Below, one piece after another: positions 50,992 through 60,121 of a stretch of DNA of 64,000 nt (within the stretch, counting starts at the first letter, position 1; each line of letters starts with the position of its first letter). This DNA comes from Halorubrum aquaticum. Its GTDB lineage: Archaea > Halobacteriota > Halobacteria > Halobacteriales > Haloferacaceae. The position numbers and the translations under genes are program-made. The stretch lies in NCBI RefSeq assembly GCF_900113615.1, contig NZ_FOPZ01000007.1, positions 87,982 through 151,981 on the forward strand. The letters run 5' to 3'. The notes under the pieces were generated by a model, which saw only the letters and a program-made list of their open reading frames with translations, was not told the DNA's origin and ran no database searches.

Positions 50992-52386
50992 TCACTCAAG
51001 TTCGTCGGCCCACGGCCACGGTCGGTCCTCGCCCCACGGCCAGGAGTCCGTCGCCTTCATCCCGACGTCGTGGCCCTCCTCGATCGTCTCCTCTCTCACC
51101 GACTCCGGATCCCGACCCTCGATCTCCCGGTCCGTCTCGGCCAGCTTCGCGACCCCGGCCGCACACAGCACCGTCAGCTCCCGGAGGTCCCGAACGTCGA
51201 GCTTGTCGAGGGTGTCGCCGTGGGTGTGGCCCCATCCGCGGCCGCTGTCCTCGGCGGTCGAGCGACCCTGTCCGGCGGCGACGCCGCGCTGGACGAACGG
51301 CCAGTGGTCGCTGTGCGGACGGAGCCCGTCCTCGACGACGATCGGCACGTCGAACTCCTCTTCTACCTCCTCGAACGCCTCGCCGAGTCCCGACGCACCG
51401 TGCGGGTATATCTCGAGGTTCCGCGAGTAGCCCGCGCCGTCGACGTTGAGCACGCACTTCACGCGGTCGAGGTCGTGCGTGTGCGACCAGTAGTACGAGC
51501 CGTAGAGCCCGGTCTCCTCGGCCCCGAAGACGACGAGCCGTACCCGCGTCTCGAGCTCCTCCTCGATCGACGCGAGCACCCGACCCACGCCGACGACGAG
51601 CGCCGAGCCGAAGCCGTTGTCGTTCGCGCCGACCCCCACGTCGTGTGCGTCGACGTGGGCGGTGTACAACACCTCCTCGTCGGTGTCGGGGCCGACGACC
51701 GCCTCGACGTTCGCGGAGGTGGCCGGCTCGTTCCGCGCCTCGACCGAGAGCGTCGCCTCGACGCCGCGGTCGCCCTCGATCTCCCCGCAGTGACGCGTGA
51801 GCTGGCTGCCGAGCTCCTTGCTCAGTCCGACCGCCGGGATCGGTCCCGGGCCGTTCGTGTGGCCGATGTCGCCGGTCGGCGGGAGCGACCCCTCGATGTG
51901 GTTGTAAAACAGGAAGCCCTCCGCGCCCGACTCGGCCGCGTAGTCGTACTTCTCGCTGCGGTGGACCCACCGGCCGTAGTCGTCGGGGGTGAGACTCGAC
52001 GCCATCGCGATACAGCCCGAGAGGTCGACGTCCTCGAAGTCCTCCGGGAGGCCGTACCCCATGTCGACGATCTCGCCGGTGACCTCGCCCGAGGGCGTCC
52101 CCGGCAGTTCGACGAGTTCGTGGCTCCCGCCGAAGGACAACGTTCGACCGTCGTGGTCGACGGTCAGGGAGGCCTCCCCGCGCCACCAGCCGGGGATCGG
52201 GAACTCCGTGGTCGAGACCTCGGAGAGGCCCGCCTCCTCGAAGGCGTCGGCCACGAGCGACGCCCCCGCGGCCTCCCCCTCGTGGCCGGGCATCCGGTCA
52301 CCGAGGTCAGATAGGTCCGCGAGCAGCTCCCAGGCGGTCGAATCCGTGTACGCGTCACCGACGGTCTCGGACGGCAGCATTGTCAT
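50992..52386 (-). CDS. M28-family zinc aminopeptidase with PA domain
   Basis: A 464-residue peptidase. The metal site is the M28 set: His and Asp in TAHVDAHDVGVGANDN, the Glu pair in GAEETGLYG, Asp in NVDGAGYS, and a late His in HSDHWPF. A protease-associated (PA) domain (SGCIAMASSLTPDD...) is inserted before it. No signal peptide; it is likely cytosolic. Start ATG 52386 (MTMLPSETV) is set by TATA at 52411-52417, 28 nt upstream; the ATG two codons later is a weaker option. Confidence 0.9.
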   Translation of the reverse strand: MTMLPSETVGDAYTDSTAWELLADLSDLGDRMPGHEGEAAGASLVADAFEEAGLSEVSTTEFPIPGWWRGEASLTVDHDGRTLSFGGSHELVELPGTPSGEVTGEIVDMGYGLPEDFEDVDLSGCIAMASSLTPDDYGRWVHRSEKYDYAAESGAEGFLFYNHIEGSLPPTGDIGHTNGPGPIPAVGLSKELGSQLTRHCGEIEGDRGVEATLSVEARNEPATSANVEAVVGPDTDEEVLYTAHVDAHDVGVGANDNGFGSALVVGVGRVLASIEEELETRVRLVVFGAEETGLYGSYYWSHTHDLDRVKCVLNVDGAGYSRNLEIYPHGASGLGEAFEEVEEEFDVPIVVEDGLRPHSDHWPFVQRGVAAGQGRSTAEDSGRGWGHTHGDTLDKLDVRDLRELTVLCAAGVAKLAETDREIEGRDPESVREETIEEGHDVGMKATDSWPWGEDRPWPWADELE

Positions 52387-52410
52387 ACGCTCGCACACAG
52401 GTGCTTCCGG

Positions 52411-52417
52411 TATATGA
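52411..52417 (-). promoter_or_regulatory. TATA box for the M28 peptidase gene
   Basis: Minus-strand TCATATA centred 28 nt before the ATG at 52386, supporting MTMLPS as the start. Confidence 0.55.
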
Positions 52418-52545
52418 GTATACGGGGACGACGGCGGGATTGCCGGAAGATCACGGTCGACACGAGGCCGGTCGTCGGCCCGACCCCGAAGCTCCGATCG
52501 CCCGTCCGACCCGGGGAGTTATGTCGATCGCGTCGAAGCGGGCGT

Positions 52546-52926
52546 ATGGAACCCTTCCTCGCCGTGGTCCTGATCGGGCTCCCCCTCGCGTGGCTCGTCG
52601 CGTTCGCGGCGTACGCGTACCTCGACGCGCCGAAACACGGCATGAACCCGCGGAAGTGGGCCGCGATCTCGTTTTTCCTCCCGCTCTTCGGCTTCTTCGC
52701 GTACCTCTTCGAGCGCGAGGAACGCGACTACGACCCCGAGGAGGACCCCTACGCACAGGGCGCGACCTTCGAGGTCCACGAGTCCAGACGCGGCGAGGAA
52801 CTGCTCGACCCCGGCGGAAGGAGAGACGACGGCGATAGTGGAAGAGAAGCGAGTGACGGGAGCGACGCGGACGACGGGAGCGAGACCGACGACGAGTGGA
52901 ACGACCCGCCGGGCGTCGACCTCTGA
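52546..52926 (+). CDS. Small membrane protein with acidic tail, function unknown
   Basis: A 126-residue protein with two N-terminal hydrophobic segments (FLAVVLIGLPLAWLVAFAAYAYL and AAISFFLPLFGFFAYLF) separated by KHGMNPRKW, then a long acidic hydrophilic tail rich in Asp, Glu, Ser and Gly. Tail likely cytoplasmic. AGTTATGTC (52517-52525) is about 26 nt before the ATG. Family not assigned. The divergent M28 peptidase lies upstream; the gene is convergent with the four-cysteine protein gene. Confidence 0.72.
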   Translation: MEPFLAVVLIGLPLAWLVAFAAYAYLDAPKHGMNPRKWAAISFFLPLFGFFAYLFEREERDYDPEEDPYAQGATFEVHESRRGEELLDPGGRRDDGDSGREASDGSDADDGSETDDEWNDPPGVDL

Positions 52927-52954
52927 GCTCGGAACGTGTCGACCGGTCGGCCCC

Positions 52955-53344
52955 TCAAAGCAGGTCCAGAAGGGCCGCTCGGCGACGCTCGAGATCGAAG
53001 GCCGCGTTCGTGGCGTCGAGCCGGTCGAGGAAGGCGAGGACGTCGACGCCCGCCCGTTCGGCGTGCTCGACGAGCGCCTCGATGGACGCGCGGGACAGCG
53101 CGAACGACTCCAGGTGACCACACAGGAGCGCCAGCGTGACCCCCGCGTCGCCGTCGGGGAACGCCGGGTCGACCGCGGCGAGGTCGGGCGGCTCTCCCGC
53201 GACCGACTCGGCTTCGGCGTCGACCGCCGAAGCGACGCGGAGACACCGCGTACAGATCGCCGCCTCCTCGGCCGGTGCGTGTTCGCGAAGCTCCGGCGGC
53301 ACGTCGAAGGCGACGACGGGGGCGGAACAGCGTGGACAGGCCAT
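52955..53344 (-). CDS. Haloarchaeal zinc-ribbon protein (DUF6276-like)
   Basis: A 129-residue protein beginning MACPRCSAPVVAF, with a second pair CTRC about 30 residues later, forming a likely zinc ribbon. The remainder is helical with the sequence LALLCGHLESFALSRASIEALVEHAERAGVDVLAFLDRL. The family is haloarchaeal and of unknown role; the DUF number is from memory. It is followed by atpD with 64 bases between, which contain three similar ggtagaac copies near 53369-53388. Confidence 0.72.
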   Translation of the reverse strand: MACPRCSAPVVAFDVPPELREHAPAEEAAICTRCLRVASAVDAEAESVAGEPPDLAAVDPAFPDGDAGVTLALLCGHLESFALSRASIEALVEHAERAGVDVLAFLDRLDATNAAFDLERRRAALLDLL

Positions 53345-53408
53345 GGTCGTTGATCGATCGGAGTGAACGGGTAGAACGGGTAGAACGAGAACTGACGCGT
53401 CAGGTCGG

Positions 53409-54110
53409 TCAGTCGGCGGCTTCGGGCTCCTCGACCGCGGCCGCCGCGGCCGCCGCCTCGGCTTCGGCCTCCTCTTTCGCCTCCTCCTCCTCCTTTTTCG
53501 CCTTGATCTTCTTCAGCCGGAAGATCTCTTCGCGCTCCTGTTCCTCCAGCTTCTGTTCGATGTACTCCTGGTTCTCGTAGAGCTGTGGAAGCAGGGTGAA
53601 CTCGAGAGCGTTGACGCGGCGTTTCGTCGTCTCGATCTCCTCCAACATCTTCTTCATCGCCGTCTCGACCTCGGCCGCGAGGATGACCGACTCGAGCAGC
53701 TCCTCGTAGGCGTCGGCGGCCTCGTCGATGCGCGCGGAGGAGCCGAGCAGGCCGTACCCGCGCTCGTCGAGGCTCTTTTTGACCTTCGAGGACTCGATCT
53801 GGGGGACGACGACGCCCATGATGTTCTTCGACTGGGTGGTGATCTCGGGGTGCTCTTTCAGCGCCGCGGCCGCGCCGCGGACGGCGACGTCGCCCTCCAT
53901 CGCCCGGGCCATGTCGATCTTGCGCTGGGCGGTCTCGTAGTCGTCAGCCATGTCCGACCGGACGTCCTGTGCCTGGTCGAGGATGTCCATGAACTCCATG
54001 ATGAGGCCGTCACGCTTCTGTTCGAGCGTGTCGTGACCCCGCTCGGAGAGCTCGATCCGGTCCTCGATCGCCATCAGGTTCTTCCGGGTCGGTTTGACGT
54101 CCTTGGCCAT
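53409..54110 (-). CDS. atpD: A-type ATP synthase subunit D
   Basis: A 233-residue central-stalk subunit. The N-terminus [21 protein letters not shown] and the middle [19 protein letters not shown] match the D subunit. Long amphipathic helices form the coiled-coil that rotates in the A3B3 head. The C-terminus is Ala/Glu-rich. It lies 418 bases from atpB on the same strand, with a T6 tract after atpB and a TATA box before atpD, so it can be transcribed separately. Confidence 0.94.
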   Translation of the reverse strand: MAKDVKPTRKNLMAIEDRIELSERGHDTLEQKRDGLIMEFMDILDQAQDVRSDMADDYETAQRKIDMARAMEGDVAVRGAAAALKEHPEITTQSKNIMGVVVPQIESSKVKKSLDERGYGLLGSSARIDEAADAYEELLESVILAAEVETAMKKMLEEIETTKRRVNALEFTLLPQLYENQEYIEQKLEEQEREEIFRLKKIKAKKEEEEAKEEAEAEAAAAAAAVEEPEAAD

Positions 54111-54138
54111 CGCTTGGGCGGACGTTCCGTGCCGATGG

Positions 54139-54150
54139 GGTTAATTCTTT
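54139..54150 (-). promoter_or_regulatory. Promoter candidate for atpD
   Basis: Minus-strand AAAGAATTAACC centred about 34 nt before the atpD ATG. The 418-base gap 54111-54528 holds this, the atpB terminator, and a partial palindrome GGTATGTGTATATACC at 54386-54401; no gene was seen. Confidence 0.5.
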
Positions 54151-54510
54151 TCAGACGCGGATCCCCGCGGCTCCGGATCGTTGAGGGACGGATCGTCGGG
54201 AAACGGGGGATCGCGCGCGTCCGACGGTCGGACGCGTGTGCCTCTGACGGCCGATCGCTCGCGGGTCGTCGGTCGGGGCCGCTGGCCCCCGATGAGAGGT
54301 CACCGGGAAGACGCCGGCGGTGACGCACGGAACGCGTCGGATCGCCGGGAACGTTCCCGAATGTCTCTCACCGAAGGGGACGAGCGGTATGTGTATATAC
54401 CTCCGAGACCGTCACGGCGATTTCAGCCCGATTAAGCCGAGTTGAAGCCGACTCGACGGGATGGGGGACGGACTACGGCGACTGTGTGGATGCGAGCCGA
54501 TCTGGTCCGG

Positions 54511-54516
54511 AAAAAA
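54511..54516 (-). terminator. T6 terminator after atpB
   Basis: A minus-strand T6 tract begins 13 nt after the atpB stop, flanked by GC-rich sequence (GGG-T6-CCGG). Confidence 0.55.
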
Positions 54517-54528
54517 CCCGCTCGCGGC

Positions 54529-55947
54529 TCAGTCCGCGGCTTCGACGACTTCGCGCTCGGAGTCGTCCTCGCGGTAGTACTCCTCGATGAACTCCTCGTC
54601 GACGCGGTTGAGTTCCTCCTTCGGCAGCATCGAAAGGAGGTCCCAGCCGATCTCCAGCGTCTCCTCGAGTTCGCGGTTCGTGTCGAAGCCCTGGTCGACG
54701 AACTCCGTCTCGAAGGCGTCCGCGAAGTCGAGGTACTTGTTGTCGCGCTCGGAGAGCGCCTCGCGGCCGACGATGTTCACGAGGTCACGGAGGTCCTCGC
54801 CCTCCGCGTACGCCGCGTACATCTGGTCGGAGACGCCGCCGTGGTCCGCGCGGGTGAGCCCCTCGCCGATGCCGTCGTCCATCAGCCGTGAGAGGCTGGG
54901 AAGCACGTTCACCGGCGGCTCGAGCCCCTGACTGTTGAGGTCGGGGTCGACGTAGATCTGCCCCTCCGTGATGTACCCGGTCAGGTCCGGGATCGGGTGG
55001 GTGTCGTCGTCGCCGGGCATCGTGAGGATCGGGATCTGCGTCACCGAGCCGTCACGACCCTGGATCCGGCCGGCGCGCTCGTACAGCTGCGCCAGGTCGG
55101 TGTACATGTATCCGGGGTAGCCACGCCGACCCGGAACCTCCTCGCGGGCCGCGCCGATCTCACGGAGCGCCTCGCAGTAGTTGGTCATGTCCGTGAGGAT
55201 GACGAGCACGTGGTAGTCCTTCTCGAAGGCGAGGTACTCGGCGGTCGTCAGGACCATCCGCGGGGTGACCGTCCGCTCGACGGCGGGGTCGTCCGCGAGG
55301 TTCATGAAGACGACGGAGCGCTCCAACGCGCCGGTGCGCTCGAAGTCCTCCATGAACTCGTTGGCCTCCTCGGCCGTGATCCCCATCGCGCCGAAGATGA
55401 CGGCGAACTCGGAGCCGTCCTCGTCGTCTCCCTCCTCCTCGGGCACGCTCGCCTGCCGGGCGATCTGCATCGCGAGCTGGCTGTGCGGTTGGCCCGAACT
55501 CGAGAAGATCGGGAGCTTCTGCCCGCGAACGAGGGTGTTCATGCCGTCGATGGCGGAGACGCCCGTCTCGATGAACTCCTCGGGGTATTCCCGGGAGTAC
55601 GGGTTGATCGCCGCGCCGACGATGTCCTGTCGCTCCTCCGGGACGATCTCCGGGCCGTCGTCGATCGGCCGGCCGGAGCCGTCGAGCACCCGCCCGAGGA
55701 GGTCCTCGGTGACGGGCATCTTCATCGTCTCGCCCAGGAATCGGACGGACGCGTTCTGGTCGATGCCGGAGGTGCCCTCGAACACCTGGATGGCGACGAC
55801 GCCCTCCGAGGATTCGAGCACCTGGCCGCGCAGCGTCTCCCCCTGTGCCGTCTCGATCTCGACGATCTCGTCGTAGCCGATGGCCTCGTCGACCTCGGCG
55901 TACACGAGGGGGCCGCTGATCTCGGTGATGGTTTGATACTCTTTCAT
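54529..55947 (-). CDS. atpB: A-type ATP synthase subunit B
   Basis: A 472-residue regulatory subunit of the A3B3 head. It is homologous to subunit A but lacks Walker A: the equivalent site reads [17 protein letters not shown]. It lies two bases after atpA. It shares nucleotide-binding fold with A and shapes the non-catalytic sites. The C-terminus is acidic. A T6 tract 13 nt after the stop suggests most transcripts end here. Confidence 0.95.
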   Translation of the reverse strand: MKEYQTITEISGPLVYAEVDEAIGYDEIVEIETAQGETLRGQVLESSEGVVAIQVFEGTSGIDQNASVRFLGETMKMPVTEDLLGRVLDGSGRPIDDGPEIVPEERQDIVGAAINPYSREYPEEFIETGVSAIDGMNTLVRGQKLPIFSSSGQPHSQLAMQIARQASVPEEEGDDEDGSEFAVIFGAMGITAEEANEFMEDFERTGALERSVVFMNLADDPAVERTVTPRMVLTTAEYLAFEKDYHVLVILTDMTNYCEALREIGAAREEVPGRRGYPGYMYTDLAQLYERAGRIQGRDGSVTQIPILTMPGDDDTHPIPDLTGYITEGQIYVDPDLNSQGLEPPVNVLPSLSRLMDDGIGEGLTRADHGGVSDQMYAAYAEGEDLRDLVNIVGREALSERDNKYLDFADAFETEFVDQGFDTNRELEETLEIGWDLLSMLPKEELNRVDEEFIEEYYREDDSEREVVEAAD

Positions 55948-55949
55948 GG

Positions 55950-57722
55950 TCAGTAGAGGCTCCGAAGCTCCTCGGTGATGTCCGCTTTCAGCTCCTCGAC
56001 GTACTCCTCGTAGTCCTCCTGGACGCCGATCCGGTTGATCCGCGGGACCGACTCGATGTCGATGATCTCCTCGACGGGCACGCCGGCCTCCAGCGCGTCG
56101 AACGCCTCGTCGTTGAACGTCTCGATCGTCGTCAACATGAGGTACGTCTTCTCGGGCGGACAGTAGGTGTCCACCGGGTGGAAGGCGTTCTGCTGGAGGT
56201 ACGCCTCACGCAGGTAGCGGGCGATCTCGAGGGTGAGCTGCTGGTCGTCCGGCAGCGCGTCCTTGCCGACCAGCTGGACGATCTCCTGGAGCTCGGTCTC
56301 CTCGTCGAGCACGTCGACGGCCCACTGGCGCTTCTCCGGCCAGTCCTCCTCGACGTTCTCCTGGAACCAGGGGTCGAGCTGGTTCTTGTACAGCGAGTAC
56401 GACTCGTTCCAGTTGATCGACGGGAAGTGGCGGCGCTCCGCCAGGTCCGCGTCGAGCGCCCAGAACGTCTTCACGATACGCAGCGTGTTCTGGGTGACCG
56501 GCTCGGAGAAGTCGCCGCCGGGCGGGCTCACCGCGCCGATCGCGGAGACGGAGCCCTCCGTCCCGTTGACGTTCTCGAAGTAGCCGGCCCGCTCGTAGAA
56601 CTGCGCCAGGCGGGCGGCGAGGTACGCGGGGTACCCCTCCTCGCCGGGCATCTCCTCGAGCCGCGAGGAGATCTCGCGCATCGCCTCCGCCCACCGCGAG
56701 GTGGAGTCGGCCATGAGCGCCACGTCGTAGCCCATGTCACGGTAGTACTCCGCGATCGTGATCCCCGTGTAGATACAGGATTCACGCGCCGCGACGGGCA
56801 TGTTCGAGGTGTTCGCGATGAGCGAGGTCCGGGCCATGAGCGGGTTGCCGTTGGCCGGGTCCTCGAGCTCGGGGAAGTCCTCGATGACCTCGGTCATCTC
56901 GTTTCCGCGCTCGCCGCAGCCGACGTAGACGATGATGTCCGCGTCGGCGTACTTCGCGAGCTGGTGTTGGGTGACCGTCTTCCCGGACCCGAACGGTCCC
57001 GGGATCGCGGCCGTCCCGCCCTTCGCGATGGGGAACAGGCCGTCGAGGATCCGCTGTCCGGACACCAGCGGCGTCCGGGGCGTCTTCTTGTTCGCGGAGG
57101 GTCGGGGCTCGCGCACCGGCCACTCCTGGTGCATCGAGACCGACTCGCCGTTGTCGAGTTCGGCCACCGTCTCGGTCACGTCGAAGGACCCGGACTCGAT
57201 CGAAGCGATCTCGGTCGTCTCGCCCTCCTCGAGGGCGTCCGGCGGCACCATGACCTTGTGGTCGATGGTGACCGTCTCCTCGACGATCCCGACGACGTCG
57301 CCGCGACCGACCTCGTCGCCGACTTCGACCGTGGGTTCGAACTCCCACTCCTTCTCGAGGTCGATGCCGGGCGCGTCGACCCCGCGGTCGAGGTAGGGGC
57401 TGCCCATCTTGCCCTCCAGCACGTCCAGGGGGCGCTGGACGCCGTCGTAGATGGCGTCCAACATCCCCGGACCAAGGTCGACCGACAGCGGCTCGCCCGT
57501 GTTCTCGACGGGTTCGCCGGGGCCGACCCCGGAGGTCTCCTCGTACACCTGAATGGTCGTGACGTTCCCTTCGATCTCGATCACTTCCCCCATGAGGCCT
57601 TCGTCGCCGACGTAGACGACGTCGTTCATGCGGGCGTCGAGGTCGCGGGCGCTCACGACCGGACCGCTCACGCTTTGGATGACACCGTCTCCGGTGGTCT
57701 CCGTGGATTCTGCTTTACTCAT
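55950..57722 (-). CDS. atpA: A-type ATP synthase catalytic subunit A
   Basis: A 590-residue catalytic subunit. Walker A is GPFGSGKT near residue 239, preceded by the family's IPGPF; the long non-homologous region (residues 115-200) is typical of A/V-type subunits and absent from F-type beta. Walker B region reads [20 protein letters not shown]. It makes ATP from the sodium or proton gradient and sits two bases upstream of atpB. Confidence 0.97.
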   Translation of the reverse strand: MSKAESTETTGDGVIQSVSGPVVSARDLDARMNDVVYVGDEGLMGEVIEIEGNVTTIQVYEETSGVGPGEPVENTGEPLSVDLGPGMLDAIYDGVQRPLDVLEGKMGSPYLDRGVDAPGIDLEKEWEFEPTVEVGDEVGRGDVVGIVEETVTIDHKVMVPPDALEEGETTEIASIESGSFDVTETVAELDNGESVSMHQEWPVREPRPSANKKTPRTPLVSGQRILDGLFPIAKGGTAAIPGPFGSGKTVTQHQLAKYADADIIVYVGCGERGNEMTEVIEDFPELEDPANGNPLMARTSLIANTSNMPVAARESCIYTGITIAEYYRDMGYDVALMADSTSRWAEAMREISSRLEEMPGEEGYPAYLAARLAQFYERAGYFENVNGTEGSVSAIGAVSPPGGDFSEPVTQNTLRIVKTFWALDADLAERRHFPSINWNESYSLYKNQLDPWFQENVEEDWPEKRQWAVDVLDEETELQEIVQLVGKDALPDDQQLTLEIARYLREAYLQQNAFHPVDTYCPPEKTYLMLTTIETFNDEAFDALEAGVPVEEIIDIESVPRINRIGVQEDYEEYVEELKADITEELRSLY

Positions 57723-57723
57723 G

Positions 57724-58053
57724 TTAGTCGTCCTCCTCCATCAGGTCGATTCCGATGGCTCGTTTGATCTGGTCGCGGAGCCCGCCGCTGCCGGCGCCGC
57801 CTGCGCCGAGCGTCACGAGTACGGGCTCGATGCTCCCCTCGACCCGCTCGCGAGTCCCCCGCGAGAGGTGATCGAGGTCCGCGTCGTGCATCACGATGAT
57901 ACCGGTCGTCTCGTCCTCGAGCGTCCGTTCGACGGCGTCGTCGAGCCGCTCGTCCTTCTCGTCGTCCGGCACGTTCTCGAACTTGCGGACGCCGGCGAGC
58001 CGGAATCCGGTGGTGAACTCCGGGCTCCCGACGACGGCGATCTCCTGGCTCAT
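57724..58053 (-). CDS. atpF: A-type ATP synthase subunit F
   Basis: A 109-residue central-stalk subunit. Signature [21 protein letters not shown] at the start, IIVMHDADL in the middle, and [26 protein letters not shown] at the end are those of the F subunit. It binds D in the rotor. Overlaps atpC by 4 bases and ends one base before atpA starts. Confidence 0.94.
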   Translation of the reverse strand: MSQEIAVVGSPEFTTGFRLAGVRKFENVPDDEKDERLDDAVERTLEDETTGIIVMHDADLDHLSRGTRERVEGSIEPVLVTLGAGGAGSGGLRDQIKRAIGIDLMEEDD

Positions 58054-59096
58054 GTTATCACCAGTTCGGATTCGATCTCGTCGGCCGACAGGCCGGCCTC
58101 CTTCCCGCGGGCGATGGCGCGGATGTTCTCCGTCTCCCGCTCCTTCGCGAGGATGTAGGAGATCACCGGCGTCACCGACACCGGGTGGATCGTCCCGAGC
58201 CGGTCGCCGTACGCCAACAACGCGGCGTCCGTCGCGTGCTCGAACGCGATCAGGCTGTCGACCTCCTCGAGTTCGCGCAGCGCCGGACCGAGCTCGTCGG
58301 CGTACTGGCTCTCCGCGATGTACTCGACGAGCTCGTCGACGTTCCGCGCGAGCCGGGCGAGCGTGTCACGGGTGAACAGCTCGCCCCCCTCGATGAAGTA
58401 CTCCGCGGGGTCGATCTCCGCGCCCGAACGCGCGAGCCGGAGCGCGTTCGTCGCGTTCCGGAAGTCGACCTCCGCTTTGAGGAACGCCTCGTACTGCCGG
58501 ATCGGCTCGCCGCCGGGCAGGTTCTCGAGGAGACGCTCGTAGAACGCGCGGTCGACCGCGTTCTCGAGGGGGACGAGGACGTCCGACTCCTCGAACTCCG
58601 CGTACGCCGCCCGTAAGGGCTCGCCGTAGATAGTGTCCTCGAGCGCCTCGACGACGGCCTCGATCGAGTCGGCCTCGAGCAGCCGCCGGATCCGACGGTC
58701 GTCGAACTCGCCGGCGCGGATGAGGTCGACCTCGATAGCCTCCTGGCTCGCGCCGGTGTAGACGCCGCGGATCACGGTCTTCACGTTCCACGCGTCGAAC
58801 TTCCGGAGGTACCGGGCGATGAGGTCGTACAGGGAACCCTCGCTCCAGTCTAAGATCCCCTCGAACTGCTTCGCGAGGTTCGCGTTCAGCGCGTACTCGA
58901 TGAGGTCGACGCCGCCGTGGCGGCTCCCCAGCGCGTTGACCTCCGTCTCGTAGCTCGATTCCTCCATGAACCGGGCGATCTCGGCTGGCGTCATCCGGAC
59001 CAACTTGCGGTACTCCTCGTCCCCGTAGAGCTGGCCGCGGCGGGCGCGAACCCGCGCGACGACGAACTCCGGGTTCGAGCTGCCGGCGGCGCTCAT
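58050..59096 (-). CDS. atpC: A-type ATP synthase subunit C
   Basis: A 348-residue subunit with the three pseudo-repeats of helical V-ATPase d/C, containing VARVRARRGQLY and EYIAESQYADELGPALRELEEV. It links the membrane ring to the central stalk. Starts in a 4-base overlap with atpE and its stop overlaps atpF. Confidence 0.94.
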   Translation of the reverse strand: MSAAGSSNPEFVVARVRARRGQLYGDEEYRKLVRMTPAEIARFMEESSYETEVNALGSRHGGVDLIEYALNANLAKQFEGILDWSEGSLYDLIARYLRKFDAWNVKTVIRGVYTGASQEAIEVDLIRAGEFDDRRIRRLLEADSIEAVVEALEDTIYGEPLRAAYAEFEESDVLVPLENAVDRAFYERLLENLPGGEPIRQYEAFLKAEVDFRNATNALRLARSGAEIDPAEYFIEGGELFTRDTLARLARNVDELVEYIAESQYADELGPALRELEEVDSLIAFEHATDAALLAYGDRLGTIHPVSVTPVISYILAKERETENIRAIARGKEAGLSADEIESELVIT

Positions 59097-59671
59097 TGGT
59101 CGAACAGTCGCTCCGAGACGTGTTTCAACTCGTCGTCCCAGACCGTCTCCAGGACCGAGTCGAACGTGTTGTTCACGCGGACGCGGGAGGTGTCGCTCTC
59201 GGCGACCACGCCGCCGAGACAGTCGACCTCGCCGTCGACCTGCGCGTTCCTATCCGCGACGAGCTCCTCGAGGAGTTCGACGTCCTCCGCGCGGGTGTAG
59301 ACGGCGACGTCCGCGTCGTCGTCGAACTCCGCGAGGCTGGCGTCGAGGGCCGCCTCCGTCAGTTCGCGCCGGCGGTCGTCCTCGAGGCCGGCGATCGCCG
59401 CCTCGACGCCGTCGTACACGTCCTGGAGGACGTCACGACGCGCGCCGAGCCGCTCCTGTTTGGCCTCGAGCTTGGCCGAGGAGAGCGTCTGCTCGCGCTC
59501 CTGGTCGATCTGTCGGTCGACCTCGGCGAGCCGCTCCTCGCGGATGCGCTCGGCGTCGGCCTCCGCCTCGGCGACGATCTCCTCCGCCTCGGCCTCGGCG
59601 TCCTCGCGGATCTCCTCCGCACGCGCGCGGGCTTCGTCTCGAACGTCCTCAACGACGGTTTCCAAACTCAT
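59093..59671 (-). CDS. atpE: A-type ATP synthase subunit E
   Basis: A 192-residue peripheral-stalk subunit. The first 90 residues are a charged coiled coil (EARARAEEIREDAEAEAEEI) and the C-terminal globular part starts near VYTRAEDVELLEELV. It pairs with AtpH. It overlaps atpC by 4 bases and is separated from atpK by 21 bases. Confidence 0.94.
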   Translation of the reverse strand: MSLETVVEDVRDEARARAEEIREDAEAEAEEIVAEAEADAERIREERLAEVDRQIDQEREQTLSSAKLEAKQERLGARRDVLQDVYDGVEAAIAGLEDDRRRELTEAALDASLAEFDDDADVAVYTRAEDVELLEELVADRNAQVDGEVDCLGGVVAESDTSRVRVNNTFDSVLETVWDDELKHVSERLFDQ

Positions 59672-59692
59672 TGGTGTGAAAGGGGGTGCCGC

Positions 59693-59944
59693 TTAGACGA
59701 TGAAGACGACGACGAGCGCGAGAATGACGATCGTCTCGGGAAGGACCGTCAGGATGAGCCCGTTGACGAAGAGGTCGTCGTCCTCGGCCATCGCGCCGAC
59801 GGCAGCCGAACCGATACCTCGCTCCGCGTATCCCGCACCGAGGGCGGCGAGCCCGACGGCGAGCGCGGCCGCGGCGCTGGGGTCAGTGAGCGTTCCTCCG
59901 GTGGACAGTACGGCGTTCCCGAGTTCGTTGGTAGCTTCAAGCAT
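59693..59944 (-). CDS. atpK: A-type ATP synthase subunit K (rotor ring)
   Basis: An 83-residue c-ring protein. Two helices are seen: SAAAALAVGLAALGAGYAERGIGS and LILTVLPETIVILALVVVF. The ion-carrying Glu is in LPETIVIL. The mature N-terminus is preceded by about 25 residues (LEATNELGNAVLSTG). A 177-base gap with a TATA box separates it from atpI, perhaps raising the dose of the ring subunit. Confidence 0.93.
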   Translation of the reverse strand: MLEATNELGNAVLSTGGTLTDPSAAAALAVGLAALGAGYAERGIGSAAVGAMAEDDDLFVNGLILTVLPETIVILALVVVFIV

Positions 59945-60000
59945 TGGTAGTAGTTGCGGTTGCTCGTCTCCGAACAGTAGCTAGTTGCCGCCACAGTGGA

Positions 60001-60008
60001 CATAAAGC
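60001..60008 (-). promoter_or_regulatory. Internal promoter candidate upstream of atpK
   Basis: Minus-strand GCTTTATG in the 177-base gap between atpI and atpK. Predicted start near 59977 gives a leader of about 30 nt. A T4 tract (plus AAAA near 60014-60017) lies just upstream and could attenuate read-through from atpI. Confidence 0.5.
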
Positions 60009-60121
60009 TTCCCAAAACGACCGACGAGAACCCCCGCGAGGGGACTCAGAAGGGCGATAGAGTGCGCTCTGGGGAACCGAGCGAACGGGGCCGTTCGACC
60101 CCGAAACGGCGCGTGCTCCGG

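Noticed and set aside
54181..54435. Small gene in the atpB-atpD gap
   Set aside because: The frame is Arg/Ser-rich, without a promoter at the right place and without family resemblance.
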